Shown here piece by piece: positions 10,701-20,512 of a DNA stretch of 64,000 bases. The translations under genes and the position numbers were made by a program. The notes beneath the pieces are model-generated. The model did not search any database. It saw only the letters and a program-made list of their open reading frames with translations, and had not been told where the DNA came from. Source of the stretch: Kuschelorhynchus macadamiae (taxonomy: Eukaryota > Arthropoda > Insecta > Coleoptera > Curculionidae). Within the stretch, counting starts at the first letter, position 1. Every line of letters begins with the position of its first letter. The stretch is from positions 496,001 through 560,000 of the forward strand of contig JAUTXW010000107.1 in assembly GCA_030620095.1 (NCBI GenBank), read 5' to 3'.

Positions 10701-13700
10701 AATCCAATACAAAATTTCCAGGATCAGGAAAATCGAGTATGTCGAGCTTTTGACGAATTAAATCCTGAGGAAATACGAAGAGCAACAACAAGAAACCAAT
10801 TAACATGTTTGCACGAATGCCTTAATGCGAATGGTGGCCATTTTAAGCAATTTAACAATTAGTTATCTTTCTTTTGCTAAAAATTAACGATTATGTATTA
10901 TTTGTTTGTTTAATTATCACTTATAATATCTAACACCTTTAGGTTACAAATTGTATTTAAAAAAATACATTTTGGATTATTCACCGTATTTAAAACTGTC
11001 TGTTTATTTCAAATATTTGTCAGTACGAGGTAAATAAAACCTTACATGGCCTAACTAGTTAAGTGATTCGCTAAGCAGGTGCCGAGGCGGGTGCTTTTGT
11101 TGTGGATGGTCTTCGAAAACAGGAAAATATTCAAAGTTGGCTCGTATCTAAAAAATGGTGGGAGATGGGTATAGGAACATATATGGAAATATTGTAGGTA
11201 AGATATTGGTTTATTCGAAGATACCATAAAATACAGGGTGTTGTATTTAAAATTAGTTTAAAATGAGTTTTCACCATTACTAAATGTCGATAAAAATGCC
11301 GTTTTTATACGACACCCTGTATGATATATCGCTGTTCTATCATATAGTTATTTTAAATATATACACTCTCTAACCCAGAAAAAAATCTAGTAATTATCTG
11401 GCTTACGCAGGTAAATATGGAATTTTATTAAAGTGGTGATTTTCTAAAAAAAATCATAAATTAATTTTTTTAGAGAAAATGGTAGGAGATAAGTATAGGA
11501 AAATGTTAACAAAAGTTAATTAAAATCGTGCGTAGAATCAGAAACTGCAATAAAATATAGGGTGTTCTATTTGAAATTTCAATGTTGCTATTGGTTTCGG
11601 AGAGATGTGGCAACGCTGCACTTGCGAAAATATTTTTAAAATATAGATTATTACCTATTATGTCCGTATGCCGAATTTGAAAAAAATCCCTTTTATAGTT
11701 CTCCAGAACTTTTAATAGGACACTCAACGTGAATCACCCTGTATATTAATTGAACTTCTTTCTTGGGTATAGGTTTATTTGTAAAATCAAACACTGGAAG
11801 TAATTTGACGTTTCGCCTATCATGGTAGGCTTTCTCAAAAATTGCTCATTCCTTTATTTTTTTTGTGGTGTATAAGGCTTTCCTTTCCTATCTACAATTA
11901 ATTTAAAAAACATTTAGTGGTCTTTTCTACCTCTCGCCCTATCTTCCACCCTCCCCTTTTTATTAATGATATTAATATACATGCTGTGCCATATGCAAAA
12001 AATAGTATGCTTAAGCAAATATTTGACATTTACCATGCTTATTTATTGCTTTGTATAACGGATTATTAAAATTTAAAAAAAATTAATATATCAGGTTTTT
12101 CTATTTCTCAAATATCTATTGTTGGGGGTTGTCAACATACGTACCTGGTAGTCATGAGCTCTTTTGCAGACATATCCCATAAGGGGCTGTCTGGTCCAAT
12201 TTCATGGATGATATCTGCTGGCCAAAATAACATTCCAAACGGTTTAATATTGAGTTCAATTATATAATTAGAAATACATTCTCCCTCTTGAGTCGTAACA
12301 TCCTTTATAAGATACATACGAATGTCAGTATTAATCCAATGTTTTCCATCTCTGTCATTGATTCTTAGTATTAAGCATAGATGTCCATTCCGTAAGGAAA
12401 TCTATTAAACGCATAAAGATCAGTCAAATCACTAAGATTTTGTTTAATATATAATGATGGTTTATTTAACTCACCACTGCTTTTTTACTGAACATGCTCC
12501 CATAAATGTTCATTTGGTTAGGCCTATTTAGCTTAGCGTATACCACGGAAATGAATGCACCATCGATAAAAATGCTCGTAAGCGTGCTGAATGTTAAAAC
12601 CAGGGCGTAAAGTTCACAGTTTTCAGTAGGGTGGATGTAGCCATAGCCCGTTGTCGTAACAGTTTCAATTCCCAACATAAAAAAACTACGTATATTCTGT
12701 ATTCCGACCATACATGAAGAAGAATCTGCAAATATATAAATAATAGATGTAAATTATTTTTTCTACGCCTTGCGGAAAAATCAAATTTCCGCACCGATAT
12801 CCATGCGGAAAATTGGTTTTCCCGCACTAGTGTGGAAAATTTTGTCCGCGCGTAATATTTCGAAATTATTTCTTATGGCCGCCATATTGAATTTTTCGGT
12901 TTTTGGAAAGAGCGTATAATTTTGTTGAGTATTATTGAATTGTCACACTTCGTAAAGTTAGGTCCCAATTTTTTCTAAATAGGCCATGAACTATTTGTAA
13001 CAAAAGTGGACTTTCACTTTGACGTTAAATAATTCAAAATATCAAAGTTGTGTTTTAATAAGTAGTTCGCTTTTCTCTGAATAAAATCATAAATTTGACA
13101 CACAAATTGTCGAGACCTGTTGAAAATGGCCGTTCAAATGAAGAAAAGTTTGACATGTTAGCAGGTATTTGGAGATGTACCCCAAACGACGGCAGCCTCA
13201 TAAAACCCAATTCAAGAAAATCGTAGTTAATTTAATTAACCATGGTGCCTTCGAACAACCTAGAAGCGGATACAATAATAACAATGAAAATTGAGACAGA
13301 TACATTTTACAAGCTATCAACGAAAACCCTTGTGCATCGGTAAGAACACTGTCGAACAAGAAATTTATGTACCAAAATCAACTGTACAAACCCATAATAA
13401 TTCAAAGACTTAAGGAAACTGATTTTCCAAGACGACTACGCTTCTGTGAGTGGTATACTAGGAAGTGTAATGAAAATCACGATTTTGTAAATCGTGTCTT
13501 GTGGTCAGGGGCGTGCAGGCCATGGGAGCAAGGGAAGCAGAGCTTCCCCAAAAAAAAATTAGAAAACATCTTCTAAAATGTAATTTCTGAAATAGGAAAC
13601 CATTAATTTAGTTTATATTAAAAATGCTAAAATATTATCTTAATTATTAAGCCCATAATAAATGCGGCCTTGACTCCGACCCAGCCACAATAGAATATCG

Positions 13701-16700
13701 AATAGAACCTATGCGGGCCGCTAGCTTCTCTGCAGCCAACTCCTGAATGCTTGATTTCTTGTGAATCGAGCCAGAGGTTATTGAACTTTCCACCAGCTGT
13801 TTGCAATTTTTGCATTTCAGTCGCGTGCTTTAAGTGGTGGTGGAAGCTATCGTTGCAGTAGGTTCTTTGTTTGAACGGCTATCCGTGTGTTGTGTGATAC
13901 GTACGTCGCGTCGTGCATGGTGCGATATGGAAGACAATAATACGGACGTGGATTTGCAAATACCGTCAACTTCGGCTGTCGGTAATAATGTTGAAAATGT
14001 TGGAGAATTTAGTAAGAAGAGTGTGTGTGAATGCGTGGTGTGTGTCTTAATAATAAAGGGATTTTCAACACTAAACTTCGCTGATAAGCTTCAAATAATT
14101 TCCAAAGGCAAAACCGCCTATGAAAAATTTAACCAAAAAAAATAAAAAACTGTATTAGACATTTTTATCCTGAAAAACAATACGATTAATTTAAATGGCT
14201 AACAGGGTGTGAAAATATAAGTAAATTATTTTGTTGGCCATGTTTACTTTTTGAAAATGAAAAAGGTCTCTGGAATAAAACTGGTTTTTCCGATTTAAAC
14301 AATTTCTATAAAGCTGTAAAAAGACACATTACACACACACTGTGGAAAACCCTTACGAAGTGGCAGAGAGACGTTCACAGACCAGATTTGGAAGTAACGT
14401 TTGGTGTGGGGTGATTGGTAATTTAATCTAACTTACCTTTTTTAATTGGGCACCTATTTATAAATTATTAATCATTTCAGGAAATCGACATATAAGACCA
14501 TTTTGGTTTGACTACAACCTAAACGGACAGAGATACCTAAAGCTTTTGCGAAACCAGGTTGTACTAGCTTTACAAGCTACTCTAACGAAAGATGAGTTTA
14601 GAAGAACCTGGTTTCAACAGAATGGATGTCCGGCTCACAACAACATTCAAGTCAGGAACTTCTTAAGACTAGCAGTTTGATGAACGAATTATTTCCTTAA
14701 ATGGTCCAGTACCTTTGCTTCCTAGATCCCTTGACTTCTTGCCTTTGGATTTCTACCTGTGAGGTCACACGAAGAATGAGGTCTATGAATTTGATCCCCT
14801 TGCGACCATAGACACCCTGAGATAAAGAGTATTTTGGACACATTTTTAAAAATATTAACCGAAACACACTTGCCAGTCACCAATTGTCAGGTGTCCCAAT
14901 GCAAATGGGCATCATTTCAGAAGTAGTTAATTACGTTATTCACGTTCATGTTGTATTAAAAATTCATTGCGTTTAGTACATTACTTATTAATGTTATCTT
15001 GTAGCAAATAAATCATGGCCTCATGCGCATTTTTGTCTTAAAGCTTAATTTTCTCCTCCAAAAGATTCCCTTGTTTGCGAAGGTGAATACTGTCATATCA
15101 TCAGCGAACATAAAAACGATTTAACATAAATTGTATTCTGGTTAGTTGTTTATGAATAACAAAAAAATTAGAGGACCCAGGACGCTGTCTTGAGGAACCC
15201 CTAAGTAACAGTTTGTCGTGTGTGAAAAAATATTACTTATTTTTGTTTTAAATGTTCTACCCCTTCAAGAAATATTTAAGCCATTTACTTAATGGTCCTT
15301 TAATACCTTTCAATTTTTTTAACAACAAAGTCAGGGTCTATGGTATCAAATGCCCTTGTTAGACCAAATAGCAGAGCTACAGCTTTATCATTCTTATCAA
15401 GTTGATTATATATATTCTGTACAAGGTCAATCGCTGCGGTTTCAGTAGCATGATATTGTTTTCTCTAAAACCATGCTGGTGTGAGGTTAAAACTTTATTT
15501 TACTCAAGAAAGTTAGCTTCTTGTAAATAATCTTTTTGCAAACCTTTAAAAACAGCTAAGTAAAGAAATAGAGCTATAATTTTCAATTAAAAGAAGATCA
15601 CCCTTTTTAAATACAGGTAAGATATTAGCTTCTTTCAGTTAAAAGAAGAAAATACCTTCGTAAACTGACATATTTATCGTATAAATCAAACATCAAGAAA
15701 CGATTATGTACAAAATGACCATTGATGGCACCGAATGAAGCAATTGTTGTTTTAAACAAATCATTTCGGTACTTAAAATTAAAACTGTTCCAAAATCTGT
15801 GATAAACAGAAAGAGAACTGCTTAATCTAGTGCAGCTGGGAACGTATTCAGTAAGAAGCAGGGATGGCTGAGAAAACACCTATCTCTGCGAATTCTACAT
15901 TCCTACGCCTATTTAAATGAGGCAGGACTACATTTTTCTAGAGCAATATGGAATACCATTAGAATATGTTGGTTGCACATACCCACAGGGGAATTGTTTT
16001 TTTTTTATTAAAAAGAGCGAGAAAGATGAAAATAATGTTTGTTTTGACCTCTATTTTGAAGAAAGAATTTTTTTTGTGCAAATAAACGAAGGTAAATTTA
16101 TTGTTGTATTATTCTGTAGCATAAATCGGTTTAGGATCCCGTTTGTTTTGTGTTGTGAATTTTATTGTAATATGAAAATAAATTATTTTTGCTGTTATGA
16201 AGTTTATTATGCATCTAGCCAGGGTTAGAAAAATATTTAACTGGTTTTTTGATCTACTGAATGAATATCATGTTGGGTCAAAAACTATTTTCGCGAAAAA
16301 AAATTTCATGAATAAAAAAGTGTTTTTTTTTTTACCATGTACCTGCAATGGTAAATAAAAAACACTTTTTTTTCAGACAAGTGCCCACTTGGATAACATT
16401 AAATAAAAGATGTAGGAGACAGAGCGCTTTGAAAGTTGATTTATTTATCACCTTCCCCCACCCTTATTATTGGAAATATGACAAAACGCCTTAAACAAGA
16501 CTGACGCAGATTTTGTTGGAATTTTTGTTGCTGTTATCAAAATGTTATCTCTTGTTGGGTATTTTTGCAAAAAAAGTGTTTTTTTTATTTACCATTACAG
16601 GTACGCCATCTTGCGGTAGCTTTACAAACTTGAAAATATTTTCCAGCAATTTCTCTTTTCTGAGAAAACCTACCCGGCCGCCCTTAGTGGGACACCCTGT

Positions 16701-19700
16701 ATAATTTGGCTAAATACGCTACCTATTTATTAGGTTTCTGGGAAAATTGTTTCTAGAATAATTTTTCCTATTTTAATTTTTGACAACTTTGTATTTCCAC
16801 AATATATAATTAATTTAATAGTTTCTTTTTAGAACCACGCAAAAAAATTATTAACCTTATCTATACCACGTAATCCTCAATTTAAAACTTTCGTTTCATT
16901 GAAATATATATAATTTAATGCACATTTTGGGGACTATTGATTAAAATTAATTAAAATTGAACTTTATAAATTCGTTATTAGCTTACTTTCGTCTTTTTCA
17001 AAGTCTCCACTTATCCATGCATCAAAATAAAACAATGCTCCACAAATAATATATGCTGCCACGTTAACTACAGCAACAATTAAAATTAGCCACCTCCATC
17101 GCATATTGACCAAAGTATTCCATAAGTCTTTGGCATACTGCAAAGATTTCTGTGAAATTTTTTTGAAATATACTCGAACTCTTCCACGTTTGCTCACTAG
17201 TCTAGCATCAGGCTTACGATACTGCAAAGGATGAAGGGGGGTGTTTCTCCTATGTGAGTCATTCTTCGTTGAGCTGTAAAATAAAAATTGTATATACATT
17301 GTGTTCCAGTTCCCACTTCTAATAACTTTTCTTAGTCAATAATATTGAAATTTGGAAATACCCTTAGATTAAATACACAAGAAGATACATAACCCCTATA
17401 CCAATTAGGCGGCCAAATAAAACAGCTGACTGCTGTCAATATGGCTGCCGTAGGACAAACATTGTTTTCTTCCATATGAGTCCGTGATAATTTAAAAGCA
17501 AATTTCAAGGATTTTAATATATAATTCGGCAATATTTTTGTACAACCATTTTTATGTGTCTGCTTTAAACTTCGTTATGATAATTGAATGCTTTTTGAAG
17601 CTTCGAAGTGAGAATTCCGAAGTCGCAGAGCGGTGCAAACGAAATATTTTTGTAACTAAAAATTACATCCTTTTGTAGGGTAGATCCCAAAGAATTTCTC
17701 CCAGTAACAAATATAGACATTGTTAGTTACCTAGTTGTTCAATTTAAATTATGTATATCCAAGTTAAATTTGCTTCAACCTGTGTGTTTAATATTTTGTA
17801 CTGCACCCAGTACATCAGTGGCGTGCCTAAATGGCCCGAAGGGGCCGCGGCGCGAGAGGGGGCGGCTACTTAAATTAAACAGGGCCCCAAATTAAACAGG
17901 GTATTCAAGTAAAATATTTTTTTCATAGTTAAAAAAGTTTTTGCAACCATCGTATACAATGGAAATGCTAATAATAACATAACGTAATATATAAACCCTT
18001 TGAAACATTTGGAAGTAACAGTGCTTAATGCGTATTTAGAAGTAATAGTAAGTCAGCTAGATACAAGATTTATTGCGTTTAAAACGGTTTATTCAATTCT
18101 AAAGCCTCAAATATCGGTTAACTGACATGACTCAAAAATTTTGGAAAAAGCTCAGCTATTAGTGGAGAAATATTCGAATGATTTAACTTCTCAACTAGCA
18201 ACTGAGCTCATTCAGATAAAATTTTTATCGTATAACAACATTAAAAACCTTAATACAACTCGTGAATTCGCAAACCGTATTTTCGAAAAAAAAAAAGAAT
18301 TATTGCTAAATAGTATACCAGTTCTGCATTCTAATTATTTCTTGCCCTTCTAATTTTTGTTTTGTGTTTATTAGTTTACCTATACCTATTAATCTCAAAA
18401 TGCATATTGTTCGTTCTTTTTTTTTTATTTTATATTTCTTTTTTTTACTAGAGTTATTTTTATTTTATGATTTTATAAATAAATTTGTGACATTTTTTGT
18501 TTACTTATTTTTTTTGGAGAAATTATGCAGGGGCCCCCAAGAAAAGTCTTGCGGGAGGGCCACCTAAAAACTCGGCACGCCACTGCTTAAAGATAAAACA
18601 AGTGAAAACCCTGAAATGTATACCTATCTAAAAAACACTTATAAACTAAAATAATAATAATTTATACAAGTTTCTGTATTAAATTAGAGCAAACCGTAAC
18701 CTATAGAAAATCTAATATACAACACAAACTACAGTGGTAATTTGTACAACTAAAAAGTAATGGGAACACCCTAATATTTCAGGAATTAACTACCACGTTA
18801 TTTTCAAATTTTGGTGATGTGTATGGATTTAAAATATTTTGACATATTCAACTTTGACATCGCTCATTGGGGTGCGAGCCTAGACGGGGGAAATGGTACG
18901 ATTCTTAAGATAAAGATATTAGCGATATTTTTAACGAAATTTTGATTCTCGATTCGAGTTTAAGAGATTTCTGTCTTTGAAAATGAAATTTTTGAAAGCT
19001 CCTATTTCCCAAGGCTAATGACCCCTTTTGTTGAAATTTGAGATAAGTGGATGATACTGAGTAAGAATAGAGAATCAAAATTTCGTTAAAAAAATCCCTA
19101 ATATCTTATGTCGAAGTTCCATACACATCAACATTTAAAACCAACCTGGTAGTTAATTCCTGAGATATAAGGTTGTTCCGCTTTTAAATGGGCCACACTG
19201 TATATTATGGCAAATAATATGTAAATCAATACGGGGTGGAGATTTTAAATGGAACAGTGCTTCTAGCGGACCTGGGAACAAGATTTCTCTAAGATCTGAA
19301 AATAAAATTCCAAAAAATCTTTGCACCATTCGATTTAAAATCCCCACCCTGTATATTAGAGAAAAAAATACTATATTTTAAACACATAATTAAAAACTAT
19401 ACGTATCTAAATTAAGCCATAATCTGTTTTTCCAAAAGCCCCCCATCTAACCATTATAAAAACTTATTGTAATATACATAAAAAACACAATTATTATATA
19501 GAAATAGTTATTTATAATAGTGAAATACAATATATGTACCTTCTCTTCTGAACAATTTTTTTTCCTTCTAAATTTTCCTCTTTTTACACTCTCTACTTTG
19601 ATCAATGCTAAATTTTCTATATTCTGCCATGAACCTTTCAATCGAATTTTCATCCAAACCTCTACCAAAATACACATTTATTGCAAGGCAATCTAATCTA

Positions 19701-20512
19701 TCTAAGGAAATATATTTATTATTTTTTTTAATTGTGTACCTCTCCTTTTTCTTCAGAAGGAATAGGCTCATGTTTGGTTGAACTCTATTTAATAAAATGT
19801 TCCAAATCATCCTCTTAACGCAACTTGCTTGTTGCCTCCTCAAATTTAAATACCAGTGTCAGAAGATGGAGGATTGACAACCTAACACCAAAATTCCCAA
19901 TCAGCTGAACTGCGAACTTCTACAAATACGATTTTACAGGAAGAATCGTTCGGGTTGTATTTGGGCGTCGGCATTCAGATGGGATTTGATTGGCTGTACA
20001 CAATAGGACATTAATGTATGCCGTACATGACTAGTATATAAGCCCGTAGCTTTAGAGTTAGCATGTAGTTTACATTTGAAAACGATTGAAGATAGTTCCC
20101 ATTCGAAACGTTGTAAAACCGAAATAATAAAGACCATGCGAATCAGACCGAACGAGTTTAGTGAATAAGTACACCAACTTCATCATATTTTGGCGTTAAC
20201 TTCACAACCCTACCGAAAAATCCAGCATTCCTCACTATGAATGCGTCTGGAAAAAATGCTTCTTTGCGCTTCAAATATACAGAACTATAAATCACTTTCT
20301 GTCTATACTAACTTTTATTTCTAAAGCCTCAAAATTGTTTTATTAATAAATTCATTGGTATGAATACCCCTAACCCTTCATTGGTATGAATACTCTAACA
20401 ATTATTATGAAAGTACTTACCTGACACTGCGTTGGGTTCTTAGGATTACCGGAAAATCAACTCCGTTGTCCCGATTTAGAGATTTCAACAATTCATCTTT
20501 TTCTGTAGGCAT
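4402..20512 (-). CDS. Inward-rectifier potassium channel (Kir/Irk family), 5 coding exons, 401 aa
   Basis: The spliced CDS is complement of 20421-20512, 16987-17273, 12475-12725, 12145-12401 and 4402-4720, i.e. 1206 nt. All four junctions have GT and AG ends, and the phases agree. The protein has a basic cytoplasmic N-terminus (RLVSKRGRVRVYF, residues 55-67), an RWRW entry to TM1 (about 90-114), a pore helix and filter T-T-G-Y-G at 151-155, and TM2 about 165-190. Asp181 sits where the rectification-controlling Asp of Kir2 lies. A long Kir C-terminal domain follows (ISLRNGHLCLILRI, DIIHEIGPDSPLWDMS, GQSTRSQTSYLNKEIMWG, VPLCSAK). Kir tetramers pass K+ into cells and set resting potential. The ATG has an in-frame stop 15 nt upstream, but a possible acceptor lies next to it, so a non-coding 5' exon is plausible. 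Introns 1, 2 and 4 hold transposons. Confidence 0.93.
4784..4791. repeat. Target-site duplication ATTGGGAC of hAT-B (partner 8563-8570)
   Basis: Eight identical bases directly abut both termini. This length is diagnostic of hAT insertion. Confidence 0.95.
4792..8562 (-). mobile_element. Complete hAT transposon (family B) in Kir intron 4
   Basis: The left terminus is CAGGGCCGTTCCTAG at 4792. The right terminus is CAGAGCCGTTTTTAG on the minus strand, ending at 8562. A perfect 8-bp target duplication ATTGGGAC occupies 4784-4791 and 8563-8570. Terminal regions are GC-rich (GGCCGCC runs). The gene inside is broken, so the copy is non-autonomous, but the intact duplication argues for a fairly recent insertion. 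Confidence 0.95.
5110..7600 (-). pseudogene. hAT (ZMYM1/DUF4371-like) transposase of family B
   Basis: The likely start is ATG at 7600 (MSDRKTKRLSGAQYKKRK), just after an acceptor-like TTATTTCCAG. Next come a TTF-type zinc-finger block (FCLCCKIFCKEVF, about 7090), the DUF4371 core (AFRGKSSVLYE, SLILDSTPDASHTEQI, GQGYDNGANMSG) and the C-terminal dimerisation region (FLTIPVTVASGERSFSKLK, near 5300). Lesions visible are a shift in an 11-A run near 7530, a stop near 7430, CAA to TAA near 6835, a shift near 6155 and another near 5870. Only a handful of lesions separate it from an intact gene, consistent with a young element. It lies antisense-neutral (same strand as Kir) inside intron 4. Confidence 0.9.
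8571..9653. other. Kir intron 4 segment without recognisable gene
   Basis: AT-rich sequence. Short open frames here show no family motif or codon pattern. I see no terminal repeats. Confidence 0.5.
9654..9836 (-). repeat. MITE-like repeat, copy 1 (CAGGGTGATTCACG end)
   Basis: It is nearly identical to 11560-11741 and in the same orientation. One end is CAGGGTGATTCACGTTGAG next to TA. The other is a degenerate AGGGTATTC. A 62-codon open frame here is a by-product of the repeat. Confidence 0.7.
9901..10862 (+). pseudogene. DD41D mariner transposase in Kir intron 4, split by a 136-bp insert
   Basis: The first part, ending at TAA 10327-10329, has the helix-turn-helix STIQRILSKHNIQPFKF and the first Asp block IWTDEAKFTREGIFNRRN. 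The second part, from about 10472 to TAG 10860-10862, has YQLDGAPAHC and RSPDLTPLDSYLWG, 41 residues between the two Asp. The C-terminus is GGHFKQFNN. Between them, 10331-10466 is a repeat also found at 11894. Apart from that insertion the frame is largely open, but the N-terminal domain is missing. Its own termini were not found. Confidence 0.8.
10331..10466. repeat. 136-bp dispersed repeat, copy 1 (inside a transposase)
   Basis: It matches 11894-12029 with very few differences. Both copies begin ACAATTAATTTAAAAAACAT and end AAGCAAATATTTGACAT, and both have a pyrimidine tract (CTACCTCTCGCCCTATCTTC). Copy 1 sits exactly between the two halves of a DD41D transposase, so it is an insertion. Confidence 0.8.
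11234..11319. repeat. 86-bp mini-element with CAGGGTGT/ACACCCTG ends
   Basis: CAGGGTGTTGTATTTAAAA starts at 11234 and ACGACACCCTG ends at 11319. TA flanks both sides (11232-11233 and 11320-11321). It is one of several such modules in the window. Confidence 0.6.
11560..11741 (-). repeat. MITE-like repeat, copy 2
   Basis: Second copy of the 9654-9836 repeat, with ends GGGTGTTC and AATCACCCTG and TA beside both. Confidence 0.7.
11894..12029. repeat. 136-bp dispersed repeat, copy 2
   Basis: It lies alone in Kir intron 4, about 115 bp from the exon 4 donor. See copy 1 at 10331. Confidence 0.8.
12145..12401 (-). CDS. Kir exon 4 (cytoplasmic domain)
   Basis: 257 nt, separated from exon 3 by a 73-bp intron, with donor CAG followed by GTACGT. 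It encodes ISLRNGHLCLILRIN through DSPLWDMSAKELMTT, the start of the Kir beta-rich cytoplasmic domain. Confidence 0.95.
12475..12725 (-). CDS. Kir exon 3 (pore and TM2)
   Basis: 251 nt, with acceptor ATATTTGCAG and donor GTG followed by GTGAGT. It encodes the pore helix SFFMLGIETVTTTGYGYIHP and TM2 with Asp181. Exon 3 ends in phase 0. Confidence 0.95.
12771..12826. repeat. Pair of consecutive hairpins beside Kir exon 3
   Basis: TGCGGAAA (12771-12778) pairs with TTTCCGCA (12786-12793). TGCGGAAAA (12804) pairs with TTTTCCCGCA, with one bulged C (12817-12826). A third related half (TGTGGAAAATTTTGTCCGCG) follows. They lie 45-100 nt upstream of the exon 3 acceptor on the transcribed strand. Whether they are transposon debris or affect splicing is unknown. 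Confidence 0.55.
13126..14928 (+). pseudogene. DD41D transposase with an apparent spliceosomal intron
   Basis: The start ATGGCCG at 13126 leads to a decayed DUF4817-like domain (EEKFDMLAGIWRCTPNDG in mixed frames). Next comes FPRRLRFCEWYTRKCNENHDF up to VLWS, where the hAT-C fragment replaces the first Asp block. The frame resumes near 14340 (ENPYEVAERRSQTRFGSNVW). At 14415-14480 a GTAATT...ATCATTTCAG segment interrupts the text and looks like an intron, with GNRHIRPFWFDYNLNGQRYL after it. The second Asp block reads FQQNGCPAHN, so the catalytic Asp is Asn. Later frames carry stops. It is dead. Confidence 0.75.
13506..14335 (+). mobile_element. 5' fragment of hAT family C
   Basis: It starts with terminus CAGGGGCGTGCAGGCCATGG at 13506 and follows the 5' end of the larger hAT-C at 21258, including the N-terminal MEDNNTDVDLQIPSTSAV. 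At 14194 it has TTTAAATGGCTAACAG without the piggyBac, giving an empty-site control for that insertion. It breaks off near 14335 without a 3' terminus, and a stretch of the host mariner is missing at the junction. Confidence 0.85.
15040..15660 (-). pseudogene. Non-LTR reverse transcriptase fragment in Kir intron 2
   Basis: Minus-strand frames show ANILPVFKKGDLLLIENYSS near 15600, AFDTIDPDFVVKKIERY near 15330, and GVPQDSVLGPLIFLLFINN near 15190. These are consecutive reverse-transcriptase blocks in a Jockey-like style. Several stops and shifts separate them. No endonuclease or tail was found. Confidence 0.7.
15900..16980. other. Kir intron 2, end near exon 2, no gene
   Basis: AT-rich. Short open frames lack motifs. 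It holds an inverted repeat at 16317-16376, a related half at 16574-16606, and a solitary module end GGGACACCCTGTATA at 16688. Confidence 0.5.
16317..16376. repeat. Short inverted repeat (foldback)
   Basis: AAAGTGTTTTTTTTTTTACC pairs with GGTAAATAAAAAACACTTTT around GTACCTGC. A further copy of one half lies at 16574-16606. It may be the terminus of a small foldback element. Confidence 0.5.
16987..17273 (-). CDS. Kir exon 2 (N-terminal domain and TM1)
   Basis: 287 nt, with acceptor TTTTATTTTACAG and donor A followed by GTAAGC. It encodes residues 31-126, including the slide-helix region and the TM1 segment LILIVAVVNVAAYIICGALF. Confidence 0.93.
17816..18585 (+). mobile_element. hAT family D remnant in Kir intron 1
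   Basis: Terminus CAGTGGCGTGCC at 17816 is matched by GGCACGCCACTG ending at 18585. Inside, plus-strand frames read LNAYLEVIVSQLDTRFIAFK (about 18028-18087) and then KAQLLVEKYSNDLTSQLATE (18147-18206), both of ZMYM1-like hAT type. The flanking 8-mers (CAGTACAT, CTTAAAGA) do not match, so the ends may have been rearranged or decayed. Internally deleted, no functional gene. Confidence 0.7.
18732..19200. mobile_element. Long-inverted-repeat MITE in Kir intron 1
   Basis: A 469-bp element flanked by TA (18730-18731 and 19201-19202). Its two halves are inverted copies about 210 bp long. For example GGAATTAACTACC at 18782 pairs with GGTAGTTAATTCC near 19148, and AACGAAATTTTGATTCTC pairs with GAGAATCAAAATTTCGTT. 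No coding sequence. Confidence 0.75.
19232..19351. mobile_element. 120-bp MITE in Kir intron 1
   Basis: CGGGGTGGAGATTTTAAAT at the left pairs with ATTTAAAATCCCCACCCTG at the right, with TA on both sides (19230-19231, 19352-19353). The terminus resembles the CAGGGTG class of modules. Confidence 0.75.
19354..20420. other. Kir intron 1, end near exon 1, with an LTR-like segment
   Basis: Open frames at 19447-19843 (minus) show no motif. At 20034-20130 there is TATATAAG, then about 85 nt later AAATAATAAAGACC, a promoter and polyadenylation-like pair that suggests a retroelement terminal region. No duplicated partner was found. Confidence 0.35.
20421..20512 (-). CDS. Kir exon 1 (start codon exon)
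   Basis: 92 nt encode MPTEKDELLKSLNRDNG and onward to residue 30, plus two bases of codon 31. The donor is CAG followed by GTAAGT. The segment is cytoplasmic and poorly conserved in the family, so the start is the least certain part of the model. Confidence 0.8.

Larger units (their letters stand above)
12880..15017 (+). mobile_element. DD41D mariner relic in Kir intron 2
   Basis: The left flank (12880-12990, with AGGCCATGAAC) and the right edge (ATCATGGCCTC near 15017) match the inverted arms of the deleted element at 58.2 kb. The transposase relic between is interrupted at 13506 by a hAT-C fragment. No clean TA pair was found because the right terminus is truncated. Confidence 0.65.

Noticed and set aside
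12594..12827. 77-codon minus-strand open frame
   Set aside because: It overlaps Kir exon 3 in another frame and runs through its splice acceptor, so it is a shadow.
15625..15879. 84-codon minus-strand frame beside the reverse transcriptase relic
   Set aside because: No recognisable retroelement block. It may be chance.
17808..18593. Target duplication for hAT-D
   Set aside because: The two flanking 8-mers (CAGTACAT and CTTAAAGA) do not match, so no duplication is claimed although both termini are present.
19447..19843. Two overlapping minus-strand open frames
   Set aside because: No known motif and biased, lysine-rich composition typical of AT-rich DNA. Not enough to call a gene.
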